DNA of 44,062 bases. It comes from Candidatus Hodarchaeota archaeon. Lineage in GTDB: Archaea > Asgardarchaeota > Heimdallarchaeia > Hodarchaeales > Hodarchaeaceae. Under the pieces are notes generated by a model, which worked only from the letters and a program-made list of their open reading frames with translations, had not been told where the DNA came from and did not search any database. A program made the translations under genes and the position numbers. The stretch lies in NCBI GenBank assembly GCA_016840285.1, contig JAEOSR010000019.1, positions 1 through 44,062 of the forward strand. The letters run 5' to 3'. Below, piece by piece: positions 16,761 to 25,449 of the stretch (positions are counted from its first letter, which is position 1; every line of letters starts with the position of its first letter).

Positions 16761-17423
16761 GTGTCCAAACAACAGGCATTAGACCCTATAAATAGCTATA
16801 TAAGAGAGGTTAGTGCTTTTCTTCCATATCCAGAGGCACTTAAGATTCCTGTACTCGAAGAACTAAAAAAAGATGTACAAGACGCAATGGGAACAGAAAA
16901 ACGTCCCCCGTCTGTCGTTTTTGGTTTTCCAACTGATGTAGCAAAAAATCTAAGTATCGCTCAAAACTGGGGCACAAGATCTGCTAGTTGGGGAACTCGA
17001 TTCATCGCATTCATCATTGATATCGCATCATTGCTGGCTGTATTCGCAGTATTCTTTGTCTTTCAACTTATCTTGGTGGGCTTTCATATCGATGAAATAA
17101 ACTGGTATGAGATGAGAATTCCCTTTGGTTTTCTCTTTGCAGGAATTCCAATGGTTATATTTATTCTAATTTACTTCATTATTGCAGAGAAAACATTTTC
17201 TACTACCCTTGGAAAGAAATTATTCGGTTTAATAGTTGTAGATGAGTCAGGAATAAATATTAGTTGGACCCAATCTCTCATACGAAACACAACTAAGGTT
17301 CCTATCTTAGCCTCATTTTTACCGTTTGATTTTCTATTTGGAATATTATCAGAGAAAACTCGGGGTAGGAAACAAAGAGTGCTCGATTTCGTTGCAGGTA
17401 CAAAAGTAGTACATCAAAAATGA
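16761..17423 (+). CDS. RDD-family membrane protein with N-terminal HAAS-like region
   Basis: 220 residues, GTG start four bases after the PadR stop. Residues 1-65 look like the HAAS helical domain often found with PadR (NSYIREVSAFLPYP, then ELKKDVQDAM). Residues about 75-215 form an RDD domain: SWGTRFIAFIIDIASLLAVF with Arg and Asp in the first membrane segment, a second segment around IPFGFLFAGIPMVIFILIYF, LGKKLFGLIVVDESG and SLIRNTTKVP. RDD proteins are poorly understood; some take part in ion or small-molecule transport. PadR-HAAS pairs are thought to work together, which suits the context. Confidence 0.85.
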   Translation: MSKQQALDPINSYIREVSAFLPYPEALKIPVLEELKKDVQDAMGTEKRPPSVVFGFPTDVAKNLSIAQNWGTRSASWGTRFIAFIIDIASLLAVFAVFFVFQLILVGFHIDEINWYEMRIPFGFLFAGIPMVIFILIYFIIAEKTFSTTLGKKLFGLIVVDESGINISWTQSLIRNTTKVPILASFLPFDFLFGILSEKTRGRKQRVLDFVAGTKVVHQK

Positions 17424-17446
17424 TCATACAATAAATAGGTGTTATT

Positions 17447-20400
17447 ATGGGATTAAAAGCCAGTCTAAAAATAGCTAAGAGAGCATTGGTTCGCAGAAAA
17501 ACAAAGAATCTAAGTGCAATTCTTGCAATCACATTAGGGGTTACTTTAATGGTGGGTATCCAGATTACAACCGATACCTTGGAGAATGCTTTCCTCACCA
17601 GCCTCCTTAGAACTGAAGGGGAAGTAGACATACGAATTACGAATGCTACAGGAACTTATTTGACAGCAGCAGATGAAGAAAACATTTCGAAACTCGTACA
17701 GAACGAATTAGCAATAATGCCTGAATTAACCTCCTATGGTCCAGCGATGGTGGGTTCTCAGTTTGAACCCGTGATTGAAATGGCTGGGATTCCTGTTGAC
17801 TTTGCTCCTGAATTTGGATCTTTCTATGATTGGCAAACAGAAGATGAAATATTGGAAATTAGCAAACATTTAGAGGATAATACGAGCATCTTAATGTCAA
17901 GTTCTCTTGCCGAGGATTTAGGACTTAATAAAAGCTCAAAGCTCCCTGTTACTTTGAATACGGAATTCACTAATCTCACACTCACAATGATGGTGAATGC
18001 GACCACTGGACTTCCCATTATCAATATGACTACTGGCTTTCCCATATTTATCCCCGTCTTTTCTACGGAAAGAATTAATCTCTCCATTGTTGCAATATTT
18101 GATTCTAGAAGACCTGGTATCGGAGCTTCATATCGGGGGATACTTTTTTCCTTAGAAGGATTACAGGACTGGGTAAGTTTGAGTGATTTTCTCCGTAATA
18201 AAGATATTATTAGTGCTTACCTTATAACTTACCAAACTGATCATTTTGAAACGCCAATCGAAGAAGATTATCTTCAAGCGCAATTTGACAACTTAGAAGA
18301 AGCATTACCAGAAAAAATGGTTGATGAGAAATTAACATCAGTCTATGCTATAGATTCAGCACGTTTACAATATATTGGTATAATCGATCTGATTTTTAAT
18401 ATGATGTCGGCCTTTCTAAATGTATTAGGTCTTCTAATCATTATCACAGGTGTCCTTCTTATAACAAATGTACAATTAATGTCTGTCGAGGATCGAGAAT
18501 TCCAAACAGGGGTAATGAGGGCAGTTGGTGAGAAAAGGAGAGGAATTTTTTTCTCGATGTTAATAGAAACACTTATTCAAGGCGTTCTTGGTGGTATTCT
18601 CGGCCTTTTCGGGGGTTTACTCTTCGGCCAAGTAGTTGCACTTTATCTTGTAGGTCTATTTGGTTCAGGTAGTGCTAGTGTACAGCCAATAGTTCAGCAA
18701 AGTGTGGTGATATTCTCTGTATTAGTAGGTGTAATTCTGGGTATAATTACCGGTTTACTTCCTGCATTAAGAGCTTCCCGTGTAAATATAGTGGAAGCCC
18801 TGAGAGGGATAAAGATAATATTCCAGGAGAAGTCAAGTAATAATCTGGTTTTAGTGGGAGTTTTCTTAACTTTTCTCGGATCTATTTTCCTTTTGAATAA
18901 TGGCTTCTTCAATGAGGATCTACAGTATATCTGGGAAACAACTGGCTGGGATAGTATTGAAGAATGGGAAAACATCCTCTTAGGAGCTGGCTTCCTATTT
19001 TCAGGTCTTGGTATTATATTATCACGATATATAAGCCGCTCCAAGGCATTCAACCTTAGCGCTATCGTCCTTTGGTTTATTCCAGTATTTATGTTTGTAG
19101 TTGCTATGGGTGAAGGATGGATATCTGATCTGTCTGGAGAAGCATTGGATATCTTAATCATAAGTATTGTTGAGATAGTAATAGGTTCAGTTCTGATTGT
19201 AGGAATGAATCTACCACCATTGATGCGTTTTCTTAGGGGAAGTCTAATTAAGATCAGTGGCCTTAAAGGAGTAGCACAAGTTGCTCCAGCACTCATCTCA
19301 TCTCACAAGACTCGTTCAACACTTACTTTTGCTATTTTTGCTGTGGTTTTAACGCTAAACGTTACTGTGGCCTCATTGGTTGCAACTAACATTGATAGCA
19401 CGGTAGGACAATCTGAAGAAGATTCACGCGGCATTGATTTAATCGTAACTCTAAGTAAACCCGAAACTGTCCTTGAAAATACTTCATATACAGATGAATT
19501 ATATGAGCTGGATTCTAGCATATCTGATATTATTGGATTGAAAACCTTCGTTCCTTCATTTACTGATGCCTTTAAATTTGTAGCGACGAAGGATCCCACA
19601 TCACTAGATTTTGACCGTCAATCCCACCTCCTACCAATTGGTTTTGGTGAACTACGACCTGAACAAATACGCGGAGAAGCGAAAAATGCTACAGAGGACG
19701 ATTGGCGATATGATTTTTATCTAACAGGATTTCCTGATGGTATTCGACCACCAGGAATGATATCTTCAGGTATGGGATTTGGTGGAGGTTCAGAGTATAC
19801 TGATGAAGAACTACTAAAACTATCTAAAGAAGCTTGGGATGCGTTCTTTGATCCATCCTACAAAATGACAGCTTATAACATAACTTTTGATTTAGAAACA
19901 ATATCTGATCTCGATTTCAGTCAAATGAGTCAACTTTTTTCACAGGATTTAGATGAAATAGAACAACTCAACACCTCAAATCCTATAGTTTTCACAGATT
20001 CATTTATTCTCCCAATTGGTATGCAAGTTTGGATTCCAATGAACACTTCGATGATCCCTGGGTTTGGGGTCGTTCCAATCTATCAACCATTCACCATTGG
20101 CGGAAAACTCGACAGTGGACGTGCAGGTGGATTTCCTCTCTCATCTTCTGGGATGGCACAAGGGTTCTCAAGTGATGGTTTCGGAAGTCAACTAGGTAAT
20201 CTCTACATTCCTCATCGATTCTCAAAATATACCAATTTCTTTGGGGAAGCAGATGGTCTGACACCAACCTCGAGAGCTCCCGATCAATTTGACACCTTCC
20301 TAATTAAGACAAAATATGTAATTGACGACCCAGCGATAGAAGATGTTGCGAGAAAGGTTGAAGAATTTACAAATACCGAAAAGTCGGGATATCGGAAATT

Positions 20401-20866
20401 GATCGATGATGAATTTATTGTAGTAACCGCCACGTCCCTCTATTCCAAACTGGAAGCAGAGCTTGAAATGATGGAACAAATGACAAACTTTCTTCAGATT
20501 TATGTGAATTTTGGTTTAGTAATTGGCGCAGTAGGGATGGCAGTGATCTCTGTAAGGAATGTTGCAGAAAGAAAACGTGAAATTGGTATGATGCGAGCAA
20601 TAGGCTTTCCCCGACTCCAAGTGATGTTGGCAGCCCTATTAGAACTACTAGTTCTCGGGATTATTGGACTAATTATTGGTGTAACCAATGGGTTGTTTAT
20701 AAATGTCGGTTTCGCAAATATGCTAGATGTTCCAGTGGTTATCCCGTGGGGAACCATTGGATTCTACTTGTCTCTTATCACATTTATTGGTTTGCTTGCG
20801 GGAGCGATCCCAGGATGGGTCGCATCTAGGATACCAGCAGCGGAAGCATTAAGATATGTAGGATGA
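17447..20866 (+). CDS. FtsX/MacB-type ABC transporter permease, double FtsX
   Basis: 1139 residues. After a first membrane segment (about 25-48) comes an extracellular MacB-PCD-like domain (about 50-300), then a first FtsX core (about 310-440) with MSVEDREFQTGVMRAVGEKR and PALRASRVNIVEALRG. A middle group of four hydrophobic segments (about 465-600) is extra. A second unit starts at KTRSTLTFAIFAVVLTLN, has a long extracellular domain (about 650-1005) and ends in a second FtsX core with NVAERKREIGMMRAIGFPR and ASRIPAAEALRYVG. The family exports lipids, peptides or drugs, or transmits mechanical signals. The two fused halves should need two ATPases, and two follow directly. Confidence 0.9.
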   Translation: MGLKASLKIAKRALVRRKTKNLSAILAITLGVTLMVGIQITTDTLENAFLTSLLRTEGEVDIRITNATGTYLTAADEENISKLVQNELAIMPELTSYGPAMVGSQFEPVIEMAGIPVDFAPEFGSFYDWQTEDEILEISKHLEDNTSILMSSSLAEDLGLNKSSKLPVTLNTEFTNLTLTMMVNATTGLPIINMTTGFPIFIPVFSTERINLSIVAIFDSRRPGIGASYRGILFSLEGLQDWVSLSDFLRNKDIISAYLITYQTDHFETPIEEDYLQAQFDNLEEALPEKMVDEKLTSVYAIDSARLQYIGIIDLIFNMMSAFLNVLGLLIIITGVLLITNVQLMSVEDREFQTGVMRAVGEKRRGIFFSMLIETLIQGVLGGILGLFGGLLFGQVVALYLVGLFGSGSASVQPIVQQSVVIFSVLVGVILGIITGLLPALRASRVNIVEALRGIKIIFQEKSSNNLVLVGVFLTFLGSIFLLNNGFFNEDLQYIWETTGWDSIEEWENILLGAGFLFSGLGIILSRYISRSKAFNLSAIVLWFIPVFMFVVAMGEGWISDLSGEALDILIISIVEIVIGSVLIVGMNLPPLMRFLRGSLIKISGLKGVAQVAPALISSHKTRSTLTFAIFAVVLTLNVTVASLVATNIDSTVGQSEEDSRGIDLIVTLSKPETVLENTSYTDELYELDSSISDIIGLKTFVPSFTDAFKFVATKDPTSLDFDRQSHLLPIGFGELRPEQIRGEAKNATEDDWRYDFYLTGFPDGIRPPGMISSGMGFGGGSEYTDEELLKLSKEAWDAFFDPSYKMTAYNITFDLETISDLDFSQMSQLFSQDLDEIEQLNTSNPIVFTDSFILPIGMQVWIPMNTSMIPGFGVVPIYQPFTIGGKLDSGRAGGFPLSSSGMAQGFSSDGFGSQLGNLYIPHRFSKYTNFFGEADGLTPTSRAPDQFDTFLIKTKYVIDDPAIEDVARKVEEFTNTEKSGYRKLIDDEFIVVTATSLYSKLEAELEMMEQMTNFLQIYVNFGLVIGAVGMAVISVRNVAERKREIGMMRAIGFPRLQVMLAALLELLVLGIIGLIIGVTNGLFINVGFANMLDVPVVIPWGTIGFYLSLITFIGLLAGAIPGWVASRIPAAEALRYVG

Positions 20867-20869
20867 TTT

Positions 20870-20875
20870 GGAGGT
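20870..20875 (+). promoter_or_regulatory. Strong ribosome-binding site deciding the ATPase start
   Basis: GGAGGT, just after the permease stop and seven bases before ATG 20883, makes that ATG the start rather than the TTG at 20868. Confidence 0.7.
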
Positions 20876-20882
20876 TAAAAAA

Positions 20883-21644
20883 ATGTCACATGTCGAAGAT
20901 ATAGTTATTGATGGAATTAAGTTTAATATTTATGACGAATCACAGCCCATTCTCCAAATAAGAGGATTACATAAGAAGTACAACCAAGGAAAATCGAATG
21001 AAGTCCATGCTCTTAGAGGTATTGATCTCGACGTCAAAAGGGGAGATATGATGGCCATCATGGGTCCATCAGGATGCGGGAAGACCACTTTGCTAAATAT
21101 GATTGGTCATTTAGATAAGAATTCTGGTGGAGAAATTATTATCGATAATATTGATACAAATAAGCTCTCTGACGGTGAGATGACAGCTTTTCGCCGTGAT
21201 AACATTGGTTTCATTTTTCAGCTCTTTAATTTATTCCCATTCCTCACTGCAGTGGAGAATGTTGAGACTCCACTACTTTTAAAAGGATTAAATTCAGCTG
21301 TTTCAAGAGAACAAGCCAAAATGCTTCTACGAGACCTTGGAATGGGGGATAGACTCTACCATGACCCTCTAGAACTTTCAGGAGGTCAACAACAGCGTGT
21401 AGCTGTAGCCAGAGCATTAATTACCGATCCAGCAATAATATTAGGTGATGAACCCACTGGGGATCTTGACTCCACTACTAGTGGGGAAGTAATGGCCCTG
21501 TTCCGACGAATAAACAAAATTAATCGTCAAACATTTGTACTCGTTACTCATAATCGCTGGATTGCTGAAAAATGTGATTACATAATTCATATGATCGATG
21601 GAAAGATATCACATGTCGAACATGGACCTTTCTCGGAGGATTAA
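20883..21644 (+). CDS. LolD/MacB-type ABC transporter ATPase
   Basis: 253 residues from ATG 20883. All ABC motifs are intact: Walker A GPSGCGKTT, Q-loop IFQLFNLFPFLTAVENV, signature LSGGQQQRVAVARAL, Walker B IILGDEPTGDLD, and the switch His in LVTHNRW. This is the standard ATPase type that pairs with FtsX/MacB permeases. It should act on the cytoplasmic side of the adjacent double-FtsX permease, probably as a heterodimer with the next gene. The spacing to that gene is two bases. The first 25 residues before the core form a short extra N-terminal strand region. Confidence 0.93.
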   Translation: MSHVEDIVIDGIKFNIYDESQPILQIRGLHKKYNQGKSNEVHALRGIDLDVKRGDMMAIMGPSGCGKTTLLNMIGHLDKNSGGEIIIDNIDTNKLSDGEMTAFRRDNIGFIFQLFNLFPFLTAVENVETPLLLKGLNSAVSREQAKMLLRDLGMGDRLYHDPLELSGGQQQRVAVARALITDPAIILGDEPTGDLDSTTSGEVMALFRRINKINRQTFVLVTHNRWIAEKCDYIIHMIDGKISHVEHGPFSED

Positions 21645-21646
21645 TC

Positions 21647-23473
21647 ATGAAAGTTTATACAGCAGCCTTAATTGACAAACCTTTAAGGTCTATCAATAGT
21701 GATTTACGCAGAAACATCGCCTCAGATCTCAGGAAAGCTTTAAGTGCACGTAGAGGAGCAGTAACAAGTCAAGAATTAAACAGTTTTATTTTTGTGTCTG
21801 GGGAAAAGAAAAATGGAACTTTTAGTTCAAAATTAACAGAGAAAGTTGAAAAAGGGATCATTTACAAGCGATTTTCGAAATACAATAAAAAGAATGAAGC
21901 ACGATTCAGACAGCATTTGACAGATAATCAAGAATTGCGTGAAACCTCTCAAATTGTGAAGAATTTTATCAAGGAAATTGATTCAAGCCTACCCAAAAAG
22001 CTCGATAAACAGTTAAAGAAAATAAATACTGACTTACCAAGGATTTTTTGTGAACTAAGCACAAAGAGCTTTATTACCCTCTGGGATATTGAAGAAACCC
22101 AAGAATATCGGTTTTTTTTGTCTGGTTTTGACTTTCCTGTGTTCACAGGCAAGACTACTGAACTTCCTATGAATATAGGCGATATTGTTGATCAAATGCT
22201 TATCGCAAATTTCTTTGTTACCTTCTTAAAACCAACTACTCAGCGCTTAGAGGAAATGAATGCAGTCCTTCAGCGATTAGAACAAGAAATCTTGAATCAA
22301 CATTATAAAACTAATGATCAGAGATTACAATCAAAATTTGAGCTTTTCTTACGTATTCTAGTCGCAAAATTGAGTGCACTACAAGAATTAGAGAATTTAA
22401 TTTATCGAATTTTCAATTTGTTTGACATTCCCCGAATGTCTCTGACTCAATACAATTTAAAGAGTGATTTTCTTGACCTCAATACAGCAATTGCTCGAAT
22501 TTCAGAGGAAATCCAAGAAGGAAAATCTAAGCTCCATGAAGTCGGCACCTTGATCCAACGGTGTCAGTTATGCATTCGGGATTACTTGGATGAAGGAGTC
22601 AATGGAGTTAAAACAGCAGAATCAGTCAAAGACTTTAAAGAGGCATTGATTTCAATAAGTGAGTTAAGTATTGATCTTTTTGTTGAAGCAGAAATGTTGA
22701 AAATATGGTCAGATTACTTTGGTTCAGATCTACCATTTTTCAGCTTTAATGCTCAATTACTCAATGGAACAGATAGTGAATCAGTGAAAGTCGATGAAGG
22801 TGTAATCATTGCTGTGAGAGGACTTTTCAAGAATTATAATTTAGGTCGAACCACAGTATATGCAATACGAGGATTGAATCTTGATATTAAAGAAGGAGAA
22901 TTTGTTGCGATTGTTGGTAGTTCAGGCGCGGGGAAAACAACATTGTTAAACTGTATGGCGAGTCTTGATTCCCCTGATCATGGTGCCGTTTATTTCCGTG
23001 GAAAAGATCTCCATCGAATGAAAGACTCTGAAAAGTCTGAATTACGATTAAGGGAGATGGGATTCATATTTCAGAGTTATGCGCTGTTACCACATTTTAA
23101 CACCAGGGAAAATGTTACTCTACCAGCAGATCTGGCTGGAGGGTTGAACAAAGGAGTTAAGAGACGAATAGAAGATCTTTTAAGTGGTGTTGGCATTGAT
23201 CAACAAGCAAAACAGTTTCCAGCGCAATTAAGTGGTGGACAAATGCAACGGGTTGCAATAGCTCGTGCTCTTACTAATCGTCCAACAATTATCTTTGCTG
23301 ATGAGCCCACGGGAGATTTAGATTCGGGTACAGGAAAACAAGTCATGGATTTACTTAAGAAATTCCATGAAGAAACAAAAACCACAATAGTGGTGATTAC
23401 TCACGAAGAGGACATAGCAGCTTATGCGCAAAGACAAATTATAATGGAAGATGGTGTTGTAGTCAGACGTTGA
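21647..23473 (+). CDS. ABC ATPase with ~385-residue helical N-terminal extension
   Basis: 608 residues. The C-terminal ATPase (about 385-608) is complete: Walker A GSSGAGKTT (about 422-430), Q-loop IFQSYALLPHF, signature LSGGQMQRVAIARAL, Walker B IIFADEPTGDLD, switch His in VITHEED. It is of the same type as the preceding ATPase. The N-terminal 385 residues have no motif I recognise. They look mostly helical and partly coiled-coil (QRLEEMNAVLQRLEQEIL), with a short beta-like part near 150-175, and no membrane segment, so they are cytoplasmic. They may regulate the transporter or dock another protein. The stop overlaps the convergent PNPOx-like gene by 11 bases. Confidence 0.88.
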   Translation: MKVYTAALIDKPLRSINSDLRRNIASDLRKALSARRGAVTSQELNSFIFVSGEKKNGTFSSKLTEKVEKGIIYKRFSKYNKKNEARFRQHLTDNQELRETSQIVKNFIKEIDSSLPKKLDKQLKKINTDLPRIFCELSTKSFITLWDIEETQEYRFFLSGFDFPVFTGKTTELPMNIGDIVDQMLIANFFVTFLKPTTQRLEEMNAVLQRLEQEILNQHYKTNDQRLQSKFELFLRILVAKLSALQELENLIYRIFNLFDIPRMSLTQYNLKSDFLDLNTAIARISEEIQEGKSKLHEVGTLIQRCQLCIRDYLDEGVNGVKTAESVKDFKEALISISELSIDLFVEAEMLKIWSDYFGSDLPFFSFNAQLLNGTDSESVKVDEGVIIAVRGLFKNYNLGRTTVYAIRGLNLDIKEGEFVAIVGSSGAGKTTLLNCMASLDSPDHGAVYFRGKDLHRMKDSEKSELRLREMGFIFQSYALLPHFNTRENVTLPADLAGGLNKGVKRRIEDLLSGVGIDQQAKQFPAQLSGGQMQRVAIARALTNRPTIIFADEPTGDLDSGTGKQVMDLLKKFHEETKTTIVVITHEEDIAAYAQRQIIMEDGVVVRR

Positions 23474-23975
23474 TTTTTTTTCGTCTTCTACATTTAAAAC
23501 GATGAAAAGTTGGCCCCTCCCAATAAACAATTTTCCGCGGCAATGATCTGATTTTTACACACTGACGTAGAATATCTATCCCAAGTATCTTGGAGACAAC
23601 TTCAAAAGAATATTTTCTTGCAAAATCTTTCAAAATTTCTTCAATCGCTTCCTTAGAGTCGTTAATATGCGAAATAGCTTCAATCATGATCCCTGTGTTT
23701 AAAAAGGGATTGAGAGGATGAACTTTATCTATAGTCAACGACGTATGTGTATTCTGAATGAGATTCTTTACCATTAAAGATTGACTATTTGCTATAAAAA
23801 CTATTGAACATTTATCAGGTTCATTAATGAATATCGTTGGTTGAATGTGAGGACGCTTCTTCTTCGTGATAGTACTACAATATAGAATCCGTGAATTGAT
23901 GAAAAAGTCGTTCAAGAAATCTGGAAAATCACAAACACGACCATTTATTTCACATTTAATTCTCAAGTCGATCAC
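23463..23975 (-). CDS. PNPOx-like FMN-binding split-barrel protein
   Basis: 170 residues. The N-terminal 90 match the pyridoxamine-phosphate-oxidase-like split barrel: FLNDFFINSRILYCSTITKK, HIQPTIFINEPDKCSIVFIAN, then SLMVKNLIQNTHTSLTID. This agrees with the corresponding part of the upstream gene (FARVGTISTNKFPHVVPTLF, then QKVKNLRNNSNITIFID), so the two are related. Such proteins bind FMN, F420 or heme and act in redox or degradation of flavin-like substrates. The C-terminal 60 residues are basic. GTG 23975 starts six bases after the upstream stop, indicating one operon. Substrate unknown. Confidence 0.65.
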   Translation of the reverse strand: MIDLRIKCEINGRVCDFPDFLNDFFINSRILYCSTITKKKRPHIQPTIFINEPDKCSIVFIANSQSLMVKNLIQNTHTSLTIDKVHPLNPFLNTGIMIEAISHINDSKEAIEEILKDFARKYSFEVVSKILGIDILRQCVKIRSLPRKIVYWEGPTFHRFKCRRRKKINV

Positions 23976-23981
23976 AAACTA

Positions 23982-25271
23982 CTAGAATTTGATTAAAGTA
24001 GGCCGAGAAGCCTTCCAGAAGTATAATTGATCAGGAATAATTTCAATTATTGCTCTACTGATAACTGGAAATAATTGCCATGACCGTGGAAGATTTTTTT
24101 GTCCTTTTAGATAATGGGATATATAATGGGGATATTTTCTTCTAAATAACATGAGAAGCCGTACCATTCGAAACCCTCTTACTAGATAATAAAAAATCCC
24201 CAACCAAAAATTATGGCCATAAAGTTTGGCTTGACCAGTGATTAATACACCAAACCCTTTTGTTAAATCCCCGTCTGGTGGTGAATCAATAAAAATCGTT
24301 ATATTGGAATTGTTTCTTAGATTCTTAACTTTTTGGCTGACTACAGAAGTTGCTATGAAAACATTTCGTCCATCAAAGACGAATAGTGTTGGAACAACAT
24401 GAGGAAACTTATTAGTAGAAATTGTACCTACTCTAGCAAATTTTGCTGAATGAAGTAAGTTCAACAACCCTTGAGGAAAGGATCGCGTGTATAAAATTCG
24501 TAAATGAACAATATTGAACAACATAAGAGAAAAAATCACTATAATAAACAGAATTAGAGCATATAAGAGAACTAAATCTATAATTCCAAGAGGAAGGAGA
24601 GCGAAACTACTACATACAGCCAAGTAATTGTAATAATCCATTTTTTCTAGGTTAGCAACATCAACAGGGGAGAAAGAAGTCCTCAACAAAGGTGATTTTA
24701 AATAGCCTCCAAGTCGAATATTTCGACGAATTTGCGTCAAGATGACGTAAAGAGATAATCCTAATCTATAACAGAGATCAAATGTAAGTAAAAAGATGTA
24801 AAGTAGAAATATAGGAGGTAAGGTACTAATATTCATATCCTGTTGAATTTTTACTAGGATACTTTCGAAACCAAAGGAAGTTGAGGTAAAATAGTATGTA
24901 ATAACAACTGAAAACACTAAAACGCTAACAACCAGGGAGGAGGGATGAAATAAATTTTCTAGAAACTCTGTTAGAAACTTTTTATTAGCAGCATTAATTC
25001 TCTCAACTTGTACACTTCTCAAATGATCTGCATAACTAAAGATTCCAATAGTCCATAAAAAAAGGCCCAAAACACCACAGAATCCAGCGATAAAATAATA
25101 CCATGGAATATCATAGTAAATTAAAAGTGCGAAACCCCAGATAAAATATAGTATTAACAGTAAAAAGACGTTCATTGGAGATTTGAACTTGTTAAAGGGC
25201 CAAATTCCCTCGAAAACTTGTTCTTGAAGGAATTTATATTCTTTTGGGGGTTGCATAGAGCCTAATTTCAC
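23982..25271 (-). CDS. Membrane protein fused to a PNPOx-like domain
   Basis: 429 residues. The first ~260 carry about six membrane segments in three pairs: near 34-54 and 57-80, 113-132 and 153-173, and 212-258. A C-terminal split-barrel domain (about 265-429) has the PNPOx-like pattern FARVGTISTNKFPHVVPTLF, VFIATSVVSQKVKNLRNNSN and FGVLITGQAKLYG, placing a flavin- or F420-binding domain on the cytoplasmic face. The fusion suggests a redox activity tied to the membrane, perhaps on a lipid-soluble substrate such as a quinone; that is inference. The start is GTG 25271 or ATG 25256. It is divergent from the M48 peptidase across 178 bases. Confidence 0.7.
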   Translation of the reverse strand: MKLGSMQPPKEYKFLQEQVFEGIWPFNKFKSPMNVFLLLILYFIWGFALLIYYDIPWYYFIAGFCGVLGLFLWTIGIFSYADHLRSVQVERINAANKKFLTEFLENLFHPSSLVVSVLVFSVVITYYFTSTSFGFESILVKIQQDMNISTLPPIFLLYIFLLTFDLCYRLGLSLYVILTQIRRNIRLGGYLKSPLLRTSFSPVDVANLEKMDYYNYLAVCSSFALLPLGIIDLVLLYALILFIIVIFSLMLFNIVHLRILYTRSFPQGLLNLLHSAKFARVGTISTNKFPHVVPTLFVFDGRNVFIATSVVSQKVKNLRNNSNITIFIDSPPDGDLTKGFGVLITGQAKLYGHNFWLGIFYYLVRGFRMVRLLMLFRRKYPHYISHYLKGQKNLPRSWQLFPVISRAIIEIIPDQLYFWKASRPTLIKF

Positions 25272-25374
25272 TATGAGGTTATCTCCTAGAGTTAACCTTT
25301 TCTGAATGATAGAAATCGAAATTTTAGCTTTTAAAATATTATCAGAAATCTATCAGTTCAAGAAATTTGTTAAT

Positions 25375-25391
25375 AGCTCAAAAGATGAGCT
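25375..25391. promoter_or_regulatory. Inverted repeat in the divergent PNPOx/M48 control region
   Basis: AGCTCA-AAAGA-TGAGCT, a perfect 6-base inverted repeat, lies between the divergent genes. A TATA-like TTTTAAAG stands at about 25412-25419 in front of the M48 gene. It could be an operator; evidence is positional only. Confidence 0.3.
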
Positions 25392-25449
25392 GAAGATAAA
25401 CTGAGTAGTCATTTTAAAGTAGAATCCATGAGTCTATTCTCGAGTATTT

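Noticed and set aside
18694..19296. 200-codon minus-strand frame inside the FtsX permease
   Set aside because: Fully antisense to the permease, Arg/Thr/Pro-rich without a domain, no promoter or ribosome-binding site seen.
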